Assembly: GCA_900642245.1 (NCBI GenBank)
Contig: CAAAJI010000071.1
Span: forward strand, 135,736 to 199,735
Length of the DNA: 64,000 nucleotides
Direction: 5' to 3'
Origin: Fragilaria radians
Lineage: Eukaryota; Bacillariophyta; Fragilariophyceae; Fragilariales; Fragilariaceae
The stretch's first letter is position 1; every line of letters starts with the position of its first letter. Under the pieces are notes generated by a model. It was given only the letters and a program-made list of their open reading frames with translations, ran no database searches and was not told the DNA's origin. The position numbers and the translations under genes were made by a program. Of this stretch, positions 46,895 through 56,397 are shown piece by piece.

Positions 46895-47647
46895 ATGAGC
46901 GACGGGAAAATGTCCATAATACTTGGAACGACTGCGATAGTCTCCGTTTGTACTGCAATATCGCTATGGGTCCATGTCAAAAGTTCTAAGGTGTAAGTGG
47001 TGTAAAGATACATGGATTACATAAGAAAATACTCGATAGGCTAATCGGAATGCTGCCAAGACAGATCGAAGAGCAAGGTTGTGACTTTGACATTGCCGGA
47101 ATGGGTCAGTAAAGGAGACTACTTCGAGCGTGATTACAAGACGGATGAAGATCGTATGGCTGTGGCAATCGAAATGTCCTCCAAAAATGTGGAACACAAT
47201 ACTGGAGGGCCTTTTGGTGCAGCAATCTTTGAGAAAGATATCGAAACGGGTGTGTACCGATTGGTTTCCGTTGGCATGAATCAAGTAGTTCCCTTACAAA
47301 ACTCTACTCTTCATGGAGAAATGGTAGCTATTCAAATGGCTCAGAAAATATTAGGTTCGTACTCGTTGTCGAAGGTTTCAGAAAAGAAAGAGTATGAACT
47401 TTATACCTCTTGCGAACCATGTTGCATGTGTTTGGGAGCCACATTATGGAGTGGCGTATGCCGTATTGTCTGCAGCGCCAAGAAGGATGATGCTAGTTCT
47501 ATAGGCTTTGACGAAGGCCCAGTCTTTGAGGCATCCTATGAGCATTTGGAAAAGGCAGGAGTTGTCGTCACTCGTGGTATGCTCCATGCAGAGGGTGCAG
47601 CTGTCCTGAAACGGTATGGCGAAATAGGGGTTATTTACAATAGATAG
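46895..47647 (+). CDS. Membrane-anchored guanine-deaminase-like cytidine deaminase superfamily protein
   Basis: Exon 1b is 46895-46992 and exon 2 is 47065-47647, with a 72-bp intron (GTAAGT...GACAG), in frame; 226 residues (one fewer through exon 1a). Exon 1 encodes a hydrophobic anchor (MSIILGTTAIVSVCTAISLW) and a basic stop. The catalytic domain has NTGGPFGAAIFE, the zinc ligand and general base motif LHGEMVAIQ (HxE, here HGE instead of the common HAE), and the second zinc site SCEPCCMCLGA (PCxxC). LWSGVCRIVCS and GFDEGPVFEA follow. The order is that of bacterial-type guanine deaminase, which makes xanthine from guanine, but tRNA adenosine deaminases share the fold. A membrane anchor is unusual; the organelle is unknown. 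Confidence 0.82.
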
Positions 47648-47714
47648 GTATAAATTAGCCATAAAAGAGTTGCAGTCGTCTATAGAAAGTTAAGCATATC
47701 GTTTGACTGAAGTG
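47648..47714. other. Short convergent spacer
   Basis: 67 bp between the deaminase stop and the HMG-box gene stop; no room for more than short 3' UTRs, which may overlap. Confidence 0.5.
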
Positions 47715-49433
47715 TCATGAGCTACCTCGTTTTAAGGTATCATCACTTAGTCTCCAGCATGCTGACACGTCAGATTTTTCTTCTCTGTCATCAGACTTAG
47801 TTTCTTGTTCGGCGCTTTGAGTTATTGTTTCCTCTTCAAAAGTATCGAACTTTGTCTCTTTATCTACAGCAGCACATGTTGAATCATTCCCGGGAGCATT
47901 AGTAGGTGCTTCGTCCTTTTCAGACCTATTCGAAATTACCTTCTTTCTTTCCTCTACATCAGATACTTCTTCTTCTATATCAACACTGTTCTTCGCAACG
48001 TTTTCAAATGAGTCAGATCTAGTAGTTGTCCCCTGATGAGTAGGTTCATCTTGACTTCCATCTATGTCTTCGTGTCCCAACTGTGATTCCTCTTCACTTT
48101 GCTTCCTGAAATACTCCTCCATAGCTATCTTGTGTCGCAACATATCCTCGTCTGCTAATTCTTGGTAGTAGCGTTTCTGCTCTACAGACAGCTGCTTCCA
48201 ACGTCGCCCTACCATTCTAGCAAGGTCTCGAAATCCGATTTTTCCATGGGTTTTTCTATGGGGCCTTCTCTTAACCTCAGAGGGAACAAGCGGTCGTTGC
48301 AACGCTTGACAAGCTTCTGCATCGTCACTATCTTTTGTTTCGCCGCTCTCAAAAGTGGGTACCCCGCTCTCTAGCATCTCGATTTCTTTCAAAATTCGTT
48401 CCCGTTCCGAAGAAAAGAAAAGATTATAAGCACTCAATGGTCTTCGTGGCATATCAATTGGTTTCTTCCGTTGAGGCCGTGACTTCTTGCGCGCGGGAAG
48501 CTTTCGTGTTTCAAGATCGAGAGAACGTTTATCTCCAAGATCCAGATCTAGAATGCGACGTGGATGAGGATCAAAATGATCCATTAAGCTGTGTCCTAAC
48601 ATAACATTGCCCGGGTTTGACGGCTCGATCCGATCCGATATATCGCTGCGAAATAATCCTTGATTTAGATGGAATTGTGAATTAGGATCAATATTTGTCG
48701 TAGCGGACACAGGAAAAAAGGAAGAGGTTGACGGAGGTGTGTTTATAAGGTGGCGTGCATTAGGAAACATGGGATGAGGCATGGAATCTAAAAAATTTGG
48801 GGCAGCAGAGGGTGCTACCCCAAAACCCTGTGCTGCCGAGTAGTTTGAAGAGGCCATGATAGCTTGTGAAAGTTCATGGTTGTATGCTCTTAGCATCTCA
48901 GCATCGTTTGTGAATACATTATTATCCCCTTGCATTCCAAATCTTTGAGAATGAATCCACGAATTGTTCGCGGGTCTATTCGCCATTGACATTAAAAAAA
49001 GAATATTTTCCTGAGAAGGCTCATGCTGTATGTTACCTCTGTTTGTGGATATAGACAGCGCATTATTTTGTATAATCCCCTCTTGAAATGCCATGTTCGT
49101 TGCGCTGCCTGATGACGTCATGTTTAAACGATTGGAGTGTTGCATATACGTTTCTGCATCGTGAAAAGTCATGTCATAGTTTTGCTGCCTTTGAAGAGGA
49201 GCATAAGATTGGCTTTCAAAACTTCCCATATTCAAAACGTTATTTAAGGTTCGAAATGAAGCTGCATCACCAACAGGTTGTCGTTCAAAGTAAGGGCTCG
49301 GTCTAGGTTGCCGTATTCCCATGAAATGTTCCTGAGGGTTCTGTATCAATTCTTCACCTCCTTCCGATGTCGATACATCGTCTTCTCCGTGTACTTGCTC
49401 TTGTCGAATAAAAGGATTATTACTTGGTATCAT
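47715..49433 (-). CDS. HMG-box protein with an insertion inside the box
   Basis: Single exon, 572 residues from the ATG at 49433 (four codons upstream of that is TTG, not used). Residues 1-310 are low-complexity, rich in Asn, Met, Gln and Ser. The HMG box starts at about 328 (PRRPLSAYNLFFSSERERIL) and resumes at about 395 (THGKIGFRDLARMVGRRWKQ), then LSVEQKRYYQELADEDMLRH and EEYFRKQ. Between helix 1 and helix 2 there are about 45 extra residues rich in Glu, Asp and Ser (VPTFESGETKDSDDAEACQA). The rest is acidic. HMG boxes bend DNA; this one is probably a chromatin or transcription factor. Diatom HMG proteins of this kind are known to be variable; the exact role is unknown. Confidence 0.85.
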   Translation of the reverse strand: MIPSNNPFIRQEQVHGEDDVSTSEGGEELIQNPQEHFMGIRQPRPSPYFERQPVGDAASFRTLNNVLNMGSFESQSYAPLQRQQNYDMTFHDAETYMQHSNRLNMTSSGSATNMAFQEGIIQNNALSISTNRGNIQHEPSQENILFLMSMANRPANNSWIHSQRFGMQGDNNVFTNDAEMLRAYNHELSQAIMASSNYSAAQGFGVAPSAAPNFLDSMPHPMFPNARHLINTPPSTSSFFPVSATTNIDPNSQFHLNQGLFRSDISDRIEPSNPGNVMLGHSLMDHFDPHPRRILDLDLGDKRSLDLETRKLPARKKSRPQRKKPIDMPRRPLSAYNLFFSSERERILKEIEMLESGVPTFESGETKDSDDAEACQALQRPLVPSEVKRRPHRKTHGKIGFRDLARMVGRRWKQLSVEQKRYYQELADEDMLRHKIAMEEYFRKQSEEESQLGHEDIDGSQDEPTHQGTTTRSDSFENVAKNSVDIEEEVSDVEERKKVISNRSEKDEAPTNAPGNDSTCAAVDKETKFDTFEEETITQSAEQETKSDDREEKSDVSACWRLSDDTLKRGSS

Positions 49434-52400
49434 TACACGCAAGAAAAGTGACTTTAAAAATGATCGAACCTTCCCTCCTTCCGTTGTGTGCCTGAACTTT
49501 AGAAGACGTCAGGAAAACTTGAGGGGAGGAGAGAAACTTGCTCAGCGAAGAAATACAAAGTTATTGAAAGATATAAAATAACTCAGTAAGTTAATTGGAA
49601 TGGCTTGTTGAGTGAGATCTCTCGAAATCACTTCCTAGTTTCCAGGGTGTGTGGCTTGCCATTCGCAATAGCCCTATACTCGTCACAGATCATCACTTAC
49701 ACATTACGGTAGGTCGCGAATTTCCTCACCTCCAATTCTTAACAAACTCTTAGGAATTTCACCCCGTACATGAAAGCTGATAGTTAGTATTTATGCCAAT
49801 TGCATTATAGCCCAAATGCGATCTTCCTCAACGATTGGAAGATTGCTACCACCTGATCCGAGGGGCTTATCAAAACTCGCCGAAAACAACGATCGGAAAT
49901 CACATTTCAAAAATTTCATCCTGTAAGTTTCTTTGAAACAAGATCCCCGTTTGCTTCAAACCAGCGACGACATTCAACATTTATACACCAAGCTATAATT
50001 TTAAATTACATTCGGAGAAACTAATTTCTTAAGCCTTTCTCAATTTTATCAAGGCTTAAATGTACTGATTTAATTTAAGTAGAATTTGGACTACGTGGAA
50101 TTCAGAATTTGTCATCCCTACTAAATAACAGCAAAATAACGGATAATGTTGAAGTTCACTGTCTATTTTGCGTAGTGGATTCAACATAAACAGTTGATGA
50201 AATAGCAGCAGTAGTTCAAAGCTCAAGAGTCAGGAAATGTATGACACCCAAGGGCTAAGTTTCCTCATAAAGGAATGATTTGCCTCCTGCAACTAGTCTC
50301 TCCTAATGAAAGATAAACTTTGAAATACTAATGCACTATGAAAAAGCTTTTTAAAAGTCAACAATATCCTGCAATGCTTTCAAGCCAATTTGCTGGTGAG
50401 AATTGTATGTCGGTTGCAGATCATGCCAAACTCAAACCAAACAAACTCTTCTGTTCTAATTAGGCTCTCAAGGTCAAAATAATCGGCGCTAGCTATGTCC
50501 TCATTTGAGAAGCATATATATCTACCTTTTCACCTCAATCATGATTATTTGAAATTATCTTTGATACTGTGCCTAGGTGAGATCCAAATTGCACAAACCA
50601 CAACCATCCAATCTTTTCCTAGAAAAGTGTATTCTTAGAAATCTTCCTAAAGGAACCCATCTTAAAAGCATCATACCGATTTCAAAAGTCAACAACATTG
50701 CAAATGTACAATTTCTGTACATTCTTGCAATGCTTTCAGGCCAATATGCTGATTAGAATAATATGACCATTGCCGATCATACCAAAATCATTCCAAACAG
50801 ATTTTCTAATCTGATTAGGTAAAGAACAATGATGGCAAGTTCTAAATAATTAACACTAGAAATTTCCTCATTTGGGGTGATGAGCATACACCTGCACTAT
50901 ATTCTACAATCCTAGAAAATAATACTTTATGATTTAAGTTAAGGACACCGAATTAATCTATAATAGAAATTAATTTTAGAGATGTCATTTCGTACCAACA
51001 TTTGGAGGCGCCCAGTGTTGCTAGTACATGCTAAATCTTGATGATAAAGATATCAGATATCTTAGCACATCTAAAAGAACGACAAGTGAAAATGACATTA
51101 TCTGTTGTTGCTTTTGTTCGCAACTTTCAGGTACTATTCAAAGCTCTCTAATATTTAGGTGATACTGAATCACATGTGTTTCACGAATTTTTATATTACA
51201 AAAGTGTTTAACTCTAAATAAAGAGCAGTCAAATGATATTTGACATGCTGGCATAGCCAGGAAACAATAAGTAAAAGACTGATCTAAATAAATATTATCA
51301 TAATGAAAATTTAGTCAGTCAAGACTCCAATCTTTCAAGATTAGGAAACAAGAGTAGCTTCTCATAAATTACTTAAAATAGTACATAATTTTTCTATCTC
51401 AATTCTCGCATGGCGCAACACATACCATTTCACTTCAATTATGATGATTTGACATCATCCAATACTTTGTCTAGGTGAGGTCCAAGTTGCACAAGCCACA
51501 ACCATCCAATCATTTCACAGAAAAGTATATTCTTAGAAGACCTCCTAAAAACATCCATATATCAGCTTCCATGACGATTTTCGACTCACAAACACGTCAA
51601 CTTAAGCCTTTCTTAAAATGTCCTAAACAAAAGGTGCTAAGAAAAGCGAAAAATTCTCACAACCTGGTCTGCCATGAAGTCTATTAGAGATTTACATAGA
51701 CTTAATTTGGTAAATGAAGCGAAAGCGAATCACACGTGTTCTGGCATAAAGTTTATTGGAGTTCATAACACCGATCAAGAATCCCAAAGAATGCCTTCAA
51801 AGAATTTTGGCAAGAAATGCAGGAGTGAAGAAATGAATAATCATAAAAGGACAACTATAGTTTTTCATAGGCTTTCTTTTCTTTTCTTTTTCGACAAAAC
51901 CTCACAGGTCTTAGCTAATGCTGATGCTACTTCATGATTAGGTCCCCTACATCTCACGCCGAAGTCAGAAATAGTGGAAGGAGTTAATTCTCCGAATGAT
52001 ATCCGAACTTAAAATTTCACATGTGCATGCAAGTGGCCAGAAATTTCGACTTGAATCATTTTCTCACAGTCAGAATGCTTGAAAGAATCAATTAATGGTT
52101 TTAGCTATTTCGATCGACTTCATCTAAAGTAATAAAGAACCTGAAAAGCTACCAAGAAATAGATTCTTCTTCTTCTTGGTGGTACAGGCACTACACAGTG
52201 TAAATTTAAGAAAGATGATTTCATGACATGATTCTAATGATGAATTTGCACACGGGTCATGACAGGATTTGCTTAATCAAGATAATATACGCTTTGCTAA
52301 AAAGATCATACACTTAACACATTTAATCATACAAAAGATAATCTCACTAATTATGAATTGTGATGGATGCGCATCACCTCTTTTTTGCCCGTGAGAAAGC

Positions 52401-52869
52401 TTGAAAACTATGGAACACCTTTGTTTGTAAATAAAGGTTCTACTTACCAGATACGCGCCTATGGAACTAGAGATTTGAACAAATAATGGTGTAGCATATC
52501 AAAAAGTACAATAAAGTGACCTTATTCCAAATAACTAGGTATTTAGCCTTCTTGCTAAGAAAAGTTTTCAAATTTGGACAATGATTGAGCTAGAGCATTA
52601 CCCCGCTATGATAGTGAAAACATCAATTCGCCAGTTTATTTTGGGAGAAATCATCACATTGGACTTTCATTCTGTTCTGAATTTTTGTCTACAGAATTCA
52701 CTTTAACCAACATTTCTTAATAGTATAATATTACTTGTTTCAATCATTCATAAGAACAAGTATTTGATGACGGGAAGACATGATACATCAAGGAAACACT
52801 CAATCCTTGGTACAGAGGTATGCTGCCAGTATTGCTAGTACACTTGCCACAAAGTCTCCTTCTAACGAA
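49434..52869. other. Gene-poor stretch with diverged internal direct repeats
   Basis: About 3.4 kb of AT-rich sequence with no intact gene. Two pairs of diverged direct repeats are visible. Pair one is about 50355-50510 against 50685-50880 (AAAAGTCAACAA...CAATGCTTTCA..CCAAT...TCATGCCAAA/TCATACCAAA). Pair two is about 50525-50660 against 51420-51560 (CACAACCATCCAATC, GTATATTCTTAGAA). They could be an old tandem array or transposon pieces. Confidence 0.55.
50355..51560. repeat. Diverged direct repeats, two unit types
   Basis: Shared words such as CACAACCATCCAATC, ATTCTTAGAA and AATGCTTTCA recur at 50355-50660, 50685-50880 and 51420-51560 in the same order and orientation, with many substitutions. 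Boundaries are approximate. No open frame spans them. Confidence 0.6.
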
Positions 52870-55800
52870 TCATTTTGAACTTCTAGCCTTTCGAACGAGG
52901 GGCTGTCTCTCATTGGGTTCTACAGAACTGCCTTCTGTGGGCTGATGATAGTATTGAGTATCCCAATCTCCATCCCTGTAAGCTTCCTGTCGATCCATGC
53001 GAACCTTATTTTGTTCTCGTTTATTCTTTTCCTCTCGCAACATCTCTCGTTCGAAGCGCAAGTACCGACCATTAAATGTAGCAAAGAAAACAGTCACGGA
53101 TGCATGAAGAACGATCAACAAATAAAAGGAGAAAGTATATTGAGGCCTTTCATATAGCTCAGTTTCACTGATTCGTTCTGTTCCAACATCCCTTAACGCC
53201 TTGAAAAAAGGAATAAACAAAGCGCTTAAAAGATTTGAAAATAATTGTTGGATGACTAATACCGTGTTCTCGCTCAAGGGAAAGACAACTTCCACACCGA
53301 GTTCTGTCGATACGGGTTGGAGAGGCCCTACCAATGCAGCCACAACAATCAAGGACCATCGTAAATCCCCACCGCGATCTGCATCAAGGCTTACTCCACA
53401 TTCAGCCAAAGCAAAAGCACCTAAAACGAGCATCGCAATGGTAACTGAATAATAAGCGCGGGTCTTATCCGTTTGCTTTCCAACGATTAAGCTGGATAAC
53501 ATGATTACCACCTGAAAACTGCCTCCAACTATTCCAACATATTCACGCCCAGCTCCATTCAGGCGGACAAGATAATCCATGTAAGTGGACAGTGTGTTGA
53601 TCACTATCCCAGAAACGGTAAATGTCACTAAGGCATGAATAAAACCACTTCTTGCCATACAAGCTTTCACCGAAAGCAAAACTTGATCATCTCGGATGTT
53701 AATGTCAAGATGATGGTCGGTTATAGTCAGGGTTGGTTCGGCATATTCTTCAATAAAACTTGGAGGCGCTAATGCAATATTTCGTTCGTCATATTCGTAA
53801 TAATTCGGTTGATAGTAATTCTGCTGATGAGGAAAGGATTGCCCTGATTCGTAGTAATTGAACCATGGAGGTTGCATGAAATGAGGTTGATGGTGTGGTA
53901 GAGGGTACCTCTGTGACGGAGCATTATAGACATCTGGCCATGGTTGCTGAAAGGGGAAGAGAGGAGCCGGGTTGTTCTGATATTGAGGAGCTGGTTGCAT
54001 ATTGGGATAACCAGCGACATAAGGTGCGTTGGGATGCATGTGCGGATGGACGTAGTACGGATGGACACCCATGGGCCCGGGCAAATGCCCCTGTTCAAGA
54101 TGACTATCATTATACTCAAAATCTTCGTAGAATTCATCTTCTCGCTCCGTTGTTCCTCCGCTATCGAATTTTGTAATTGACCCTACGGGTCCAGGAAGCA
54201 TTGGTGATGGCGCGAATCGCTGTTCGTTATCCAAACCATTATCGCTGTTGAATGCTTTGGGCAGCGTGGACATATTAGACTGTCCATCATATGCATGTCG
54301 TTTGCTCGAACGGCGCCTAGTCGTATGTTTACGTGCTGCAACTTCTTTATGTTCCACAGGATTTGAGTGACTTTGGTTCCAATCATGGTCCTTTGCCAAA
54401 CTCCAATCTTCTTTAGGAAGCTTGAAATTTCTAACAGAATTCCAAAGCTTTTCGGTGTTGGGAAGTTTCCATTCCATGGTACCTCTCATTACCTTAGCCG
54501 TATCTGATGGTGGAGTAGGAGGGGCGTCATCAAATTGAATGAGTGTTCCAAGAAACGTGATGGATGAGATAATGCTTAAAAGTCCAAAATAGGGTACAAT
54601 ATCATCACTTGAGCCAACCAAAAGAGTTCCAAATGCAAATGCACATCCTATGCCAAGTTGATTTGCGTTGAGCGCAACTCCCGTGGCCAATGTACGCTCC
54701 TTTTCGGGAAACCAAGATGCGGACAATAAGGCGGGGGTGCACTGGTAAAGAGGTTGAGATAATCCCACTAAAAAGAAACCAAGATAGATTCGCCATTCAC
54801 CCTTGCCTTTTTGTAGGTTAGAAGCGATGATGGGGGGAAATCCCCCACTTTTTACAACACTACCGATCATCAAGAGCAATGCACCGAAAATCACAGTCCG
54901 TCGGAGGCCAAGCCTAGCTAGCAAAATAGGTTCAGACGCAGTAGCAATGGCATTCGCGACAAGAAAGACCACAACAAGTTGTTCTGGATCTATCGATCCA
55001 AAAGCCTCACGAGTCAAAAAGGCTATTGGTGCAACAGAGTAACAAGTCCAATCGGATAGCAGATTCAAGAGTGACATGTAGAAGAGCATCAACCATCGCT
55101 TCCAATAGACTTTGAAACCTTTTATCTGATGCAATCCTCCGTCAGTTAAACCATCAGATAAAAGAGTATCCCTTTCTGCACTAGTAAGTACCCCGGGGTG
55201 ACCGATGGTTCTAGAGCGAGAAGAAAATTTTCTATTTTGTTCTTCAAAAGCATCTCCTCCTCCTCCTGTAGGTTTTCGCTTTTGTCCAGTGATAGTTTCT
55301 CCAGGCGCTCCTCGTGATCCAGTGGATCCTCCAATAGGAGCGACCACTACGTCATTGTCATCATCTTCACTGTAGACCATAGTTACGGTCCCTTGGCTTC
55401 CTTTGCTCTCATCTGTTGCACTGTATAAACTTGGAGACAAACTTTCAATAAAGCCATAGGATGGTGCCGGTTGTACCAGATTATTTGTCCATGGCTGCAT
55501 ATGTCTGGGGAGGTTTGTTTGAGAATCAAAAGCTCCCTTGATATGTGGAAACTGTGAATGCATAATTGATGGCGATGATTGTCGTGGTAACTCCCTATTA
55601 AAGGGATTCTTTTCAGCTTTATAGTCACGATTATTACTATTGTTCATTTCATGGTTGTGATCACGTTTAAAATTGGGCATCGAATTTGAACTGGTTTTAT
55701 CGAATGCTATATCGTCGATACGTTGGCTTCCCCCGGGGAGAGGAGGAGGAGGAGGCGGCGGAGCATCCTCTAAAGTCAATAAGGAACTCGCCGAATGCAT

Positions 55801-56397
55801 CCTTGCAATTCCTCGAAACTGCAAATCATTTGCGGGGAGAGGTATTGCAGTTGGAAATGATGACCTTCGTTTAGGAGGACCGTTCTCATCGTCATCATGA
55901 TTACCTTCCACATCTTCCTCCTCATCGTCAGAAAAGGAAAGACTGGCATCTGAGGCGCGACTAGCCATAGGACCCGTGCGTGCAGGTGCTGAACTAATAG
56001 ATACAGCATCGGAAGTGAAGGAAAGACGACCGCTCTTTGGCGAAGGCAAATGTTTCGCAAAGTACGACGACTCGCCGTCTGATGTTACAGTAGAGTTATC
56101 ATCATCATTCATATCGCCCATTCTTACAGAAGTTCCCAACATTAATTCTTGTCCTCGATCAAGAGAAACGACACGTGATCTATTATTTGTAGAATTGAAG
56201 GATCGATAGGAGATGTTGGCAAGCGCATTGGGAGGTGGTGGACTTAATGGCAGTGGACTGAGAGGAGGAGATGCTTGCTCGGAATTAAAATTGGTCTTCT
56301 CGAATGCGCAGTCAACTGTTGGAACCTCAGTAGGAGGGAAAGATTCAAATGTTTCCTTCTGTTGATGACTCAAATCTTTGGAATCTGAAGGCATCAT
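52870..56397 (-). CDS. FLVCR/DIRC2-like major facilitator transporter with long cytosolic extensions
   Basis: Single exon, 1175 residues from the ATG at 56397. Residues 1-430 form a Ser/Pro/Asp-rich head, probably disordered, with a polyproline run (ASSLLTLEDAPPPPPPPLPG). Six membrane segments follow from about 436 to 625 (KRWLMLFYMSLLNLLSDWTC, LVVVFLVANAIATAS, TVIFGALLLMIGSVV, GFFLVGLSQPLYQCTPALL, WFPEKERTLATGVALNANQL). They match the FLVCR-type MFS signature. An unusually long central loop (about 630-930) is rich in His, Tyr, Pro and Gln. The second bundle then runs to about 1110 (GFIHALVTFTVSGIVINTL, YVGIVGGSFQVVIMLSSLIV), followed by a charged tail. FLVCR relatives move haem, choline or ethanolamine; the substrate here is unknown. 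Topology and family are clear; the tails may be regulatory. Confidence 0.85.
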   Translation of the reverse strand: MMPSDSKDLSHQQKETFESFPPTEVPTVDCAFEKTNFNSEQASPPLSPLPLSPPPPNALANISYRSFNSTNNRSRVVSLDRGQELMLGTSVRMGDMNDDDNSTVTSDGESSYFAKHLPSPKSGRLSFTSDAVSISSAPARTGPMASRASDASLSFSDDEEEDVEGNHDDDENGPPKRRSSFPTAIPLPANDLQFRGIARMHSASSLLTLEDAPPPPPPPLPGGSQRIDDIAFDKTSSNSMPNFKRDHNHEMNNSNNRDYKAEKNPFNRELPRQSSPSIMHSQFPHIKGAFDSQTNLPRHMQPWTNNLVQPAPSYGFIESLSPSLYSATDESKGSQGTVTMVYSEDDDNDVVVAPIGGSTGSRGAPGETITGQKRKPTGGGGDAFEEQNRKFSSRSRTIGHPGVLTSAERDTLLSDGLTDGGLHQIKGFKVYWKRWLMLFYMSLLNLLSDWTCYSVAPIAFLTREAFGSIDPEQLVVVFLVANAIATASEPILLARLGLRRTVIFGALLLMIGSVVKSGGFPPIIASNLQKGKGEWRIYLGFFLVGLSQPLYQCTPALLSASWFPEKERTLATGVALNANQLGIGCAFAFGTLLVGSSDDIVPYFGLLSIISSITFLGTLIQFDDAPPTPPSDTAKVMRGTMEWKLPNTEKLWNSVRNFKLPKEDWSLAKDHDWNQSHSNPVEHKEVAARKHTTRRRSSKRHAYDGQSNMSTLPKAFNSDNGLDNEQRFAPSPMLPGPVGSITKFDSGGTTEREDEFYEDFEYNDSHLEQGHLPGPMGVHPYYVHPHMHPNAPYVAGYPNMQPAPQYQNNPAPLFPFQQPWPDVYNAPSQRYPLPHHQPHFMQPPWFNYYESGQSFPHQQNYYQPNYYEYDERNIALAPPSFIEEYAEPTLTITDHHLDINIRDDQVLLSVKACMARSGFIHALVTFTVSGIVINTLSTYMDYLVRLNGAGREYVGIVGGSFQVVIMLSSLIVGKQTDKTRAYYSVTIAMLVLGAFALAECGVSLDADRGGDLRWSLIVVAALVGPLQPVSTELGVEVVFPLSENTVLVIQQLFSNLLSALFIPFFKALRDVGTERISETELYERPQYTFSFYLLIVLHASVTVFFATFNGRYLRFEREMLREEKNKREQNKVRMDRQEAYRDGDWDTQYYHQPTEGSSVEPNERQPLVRKARSSK

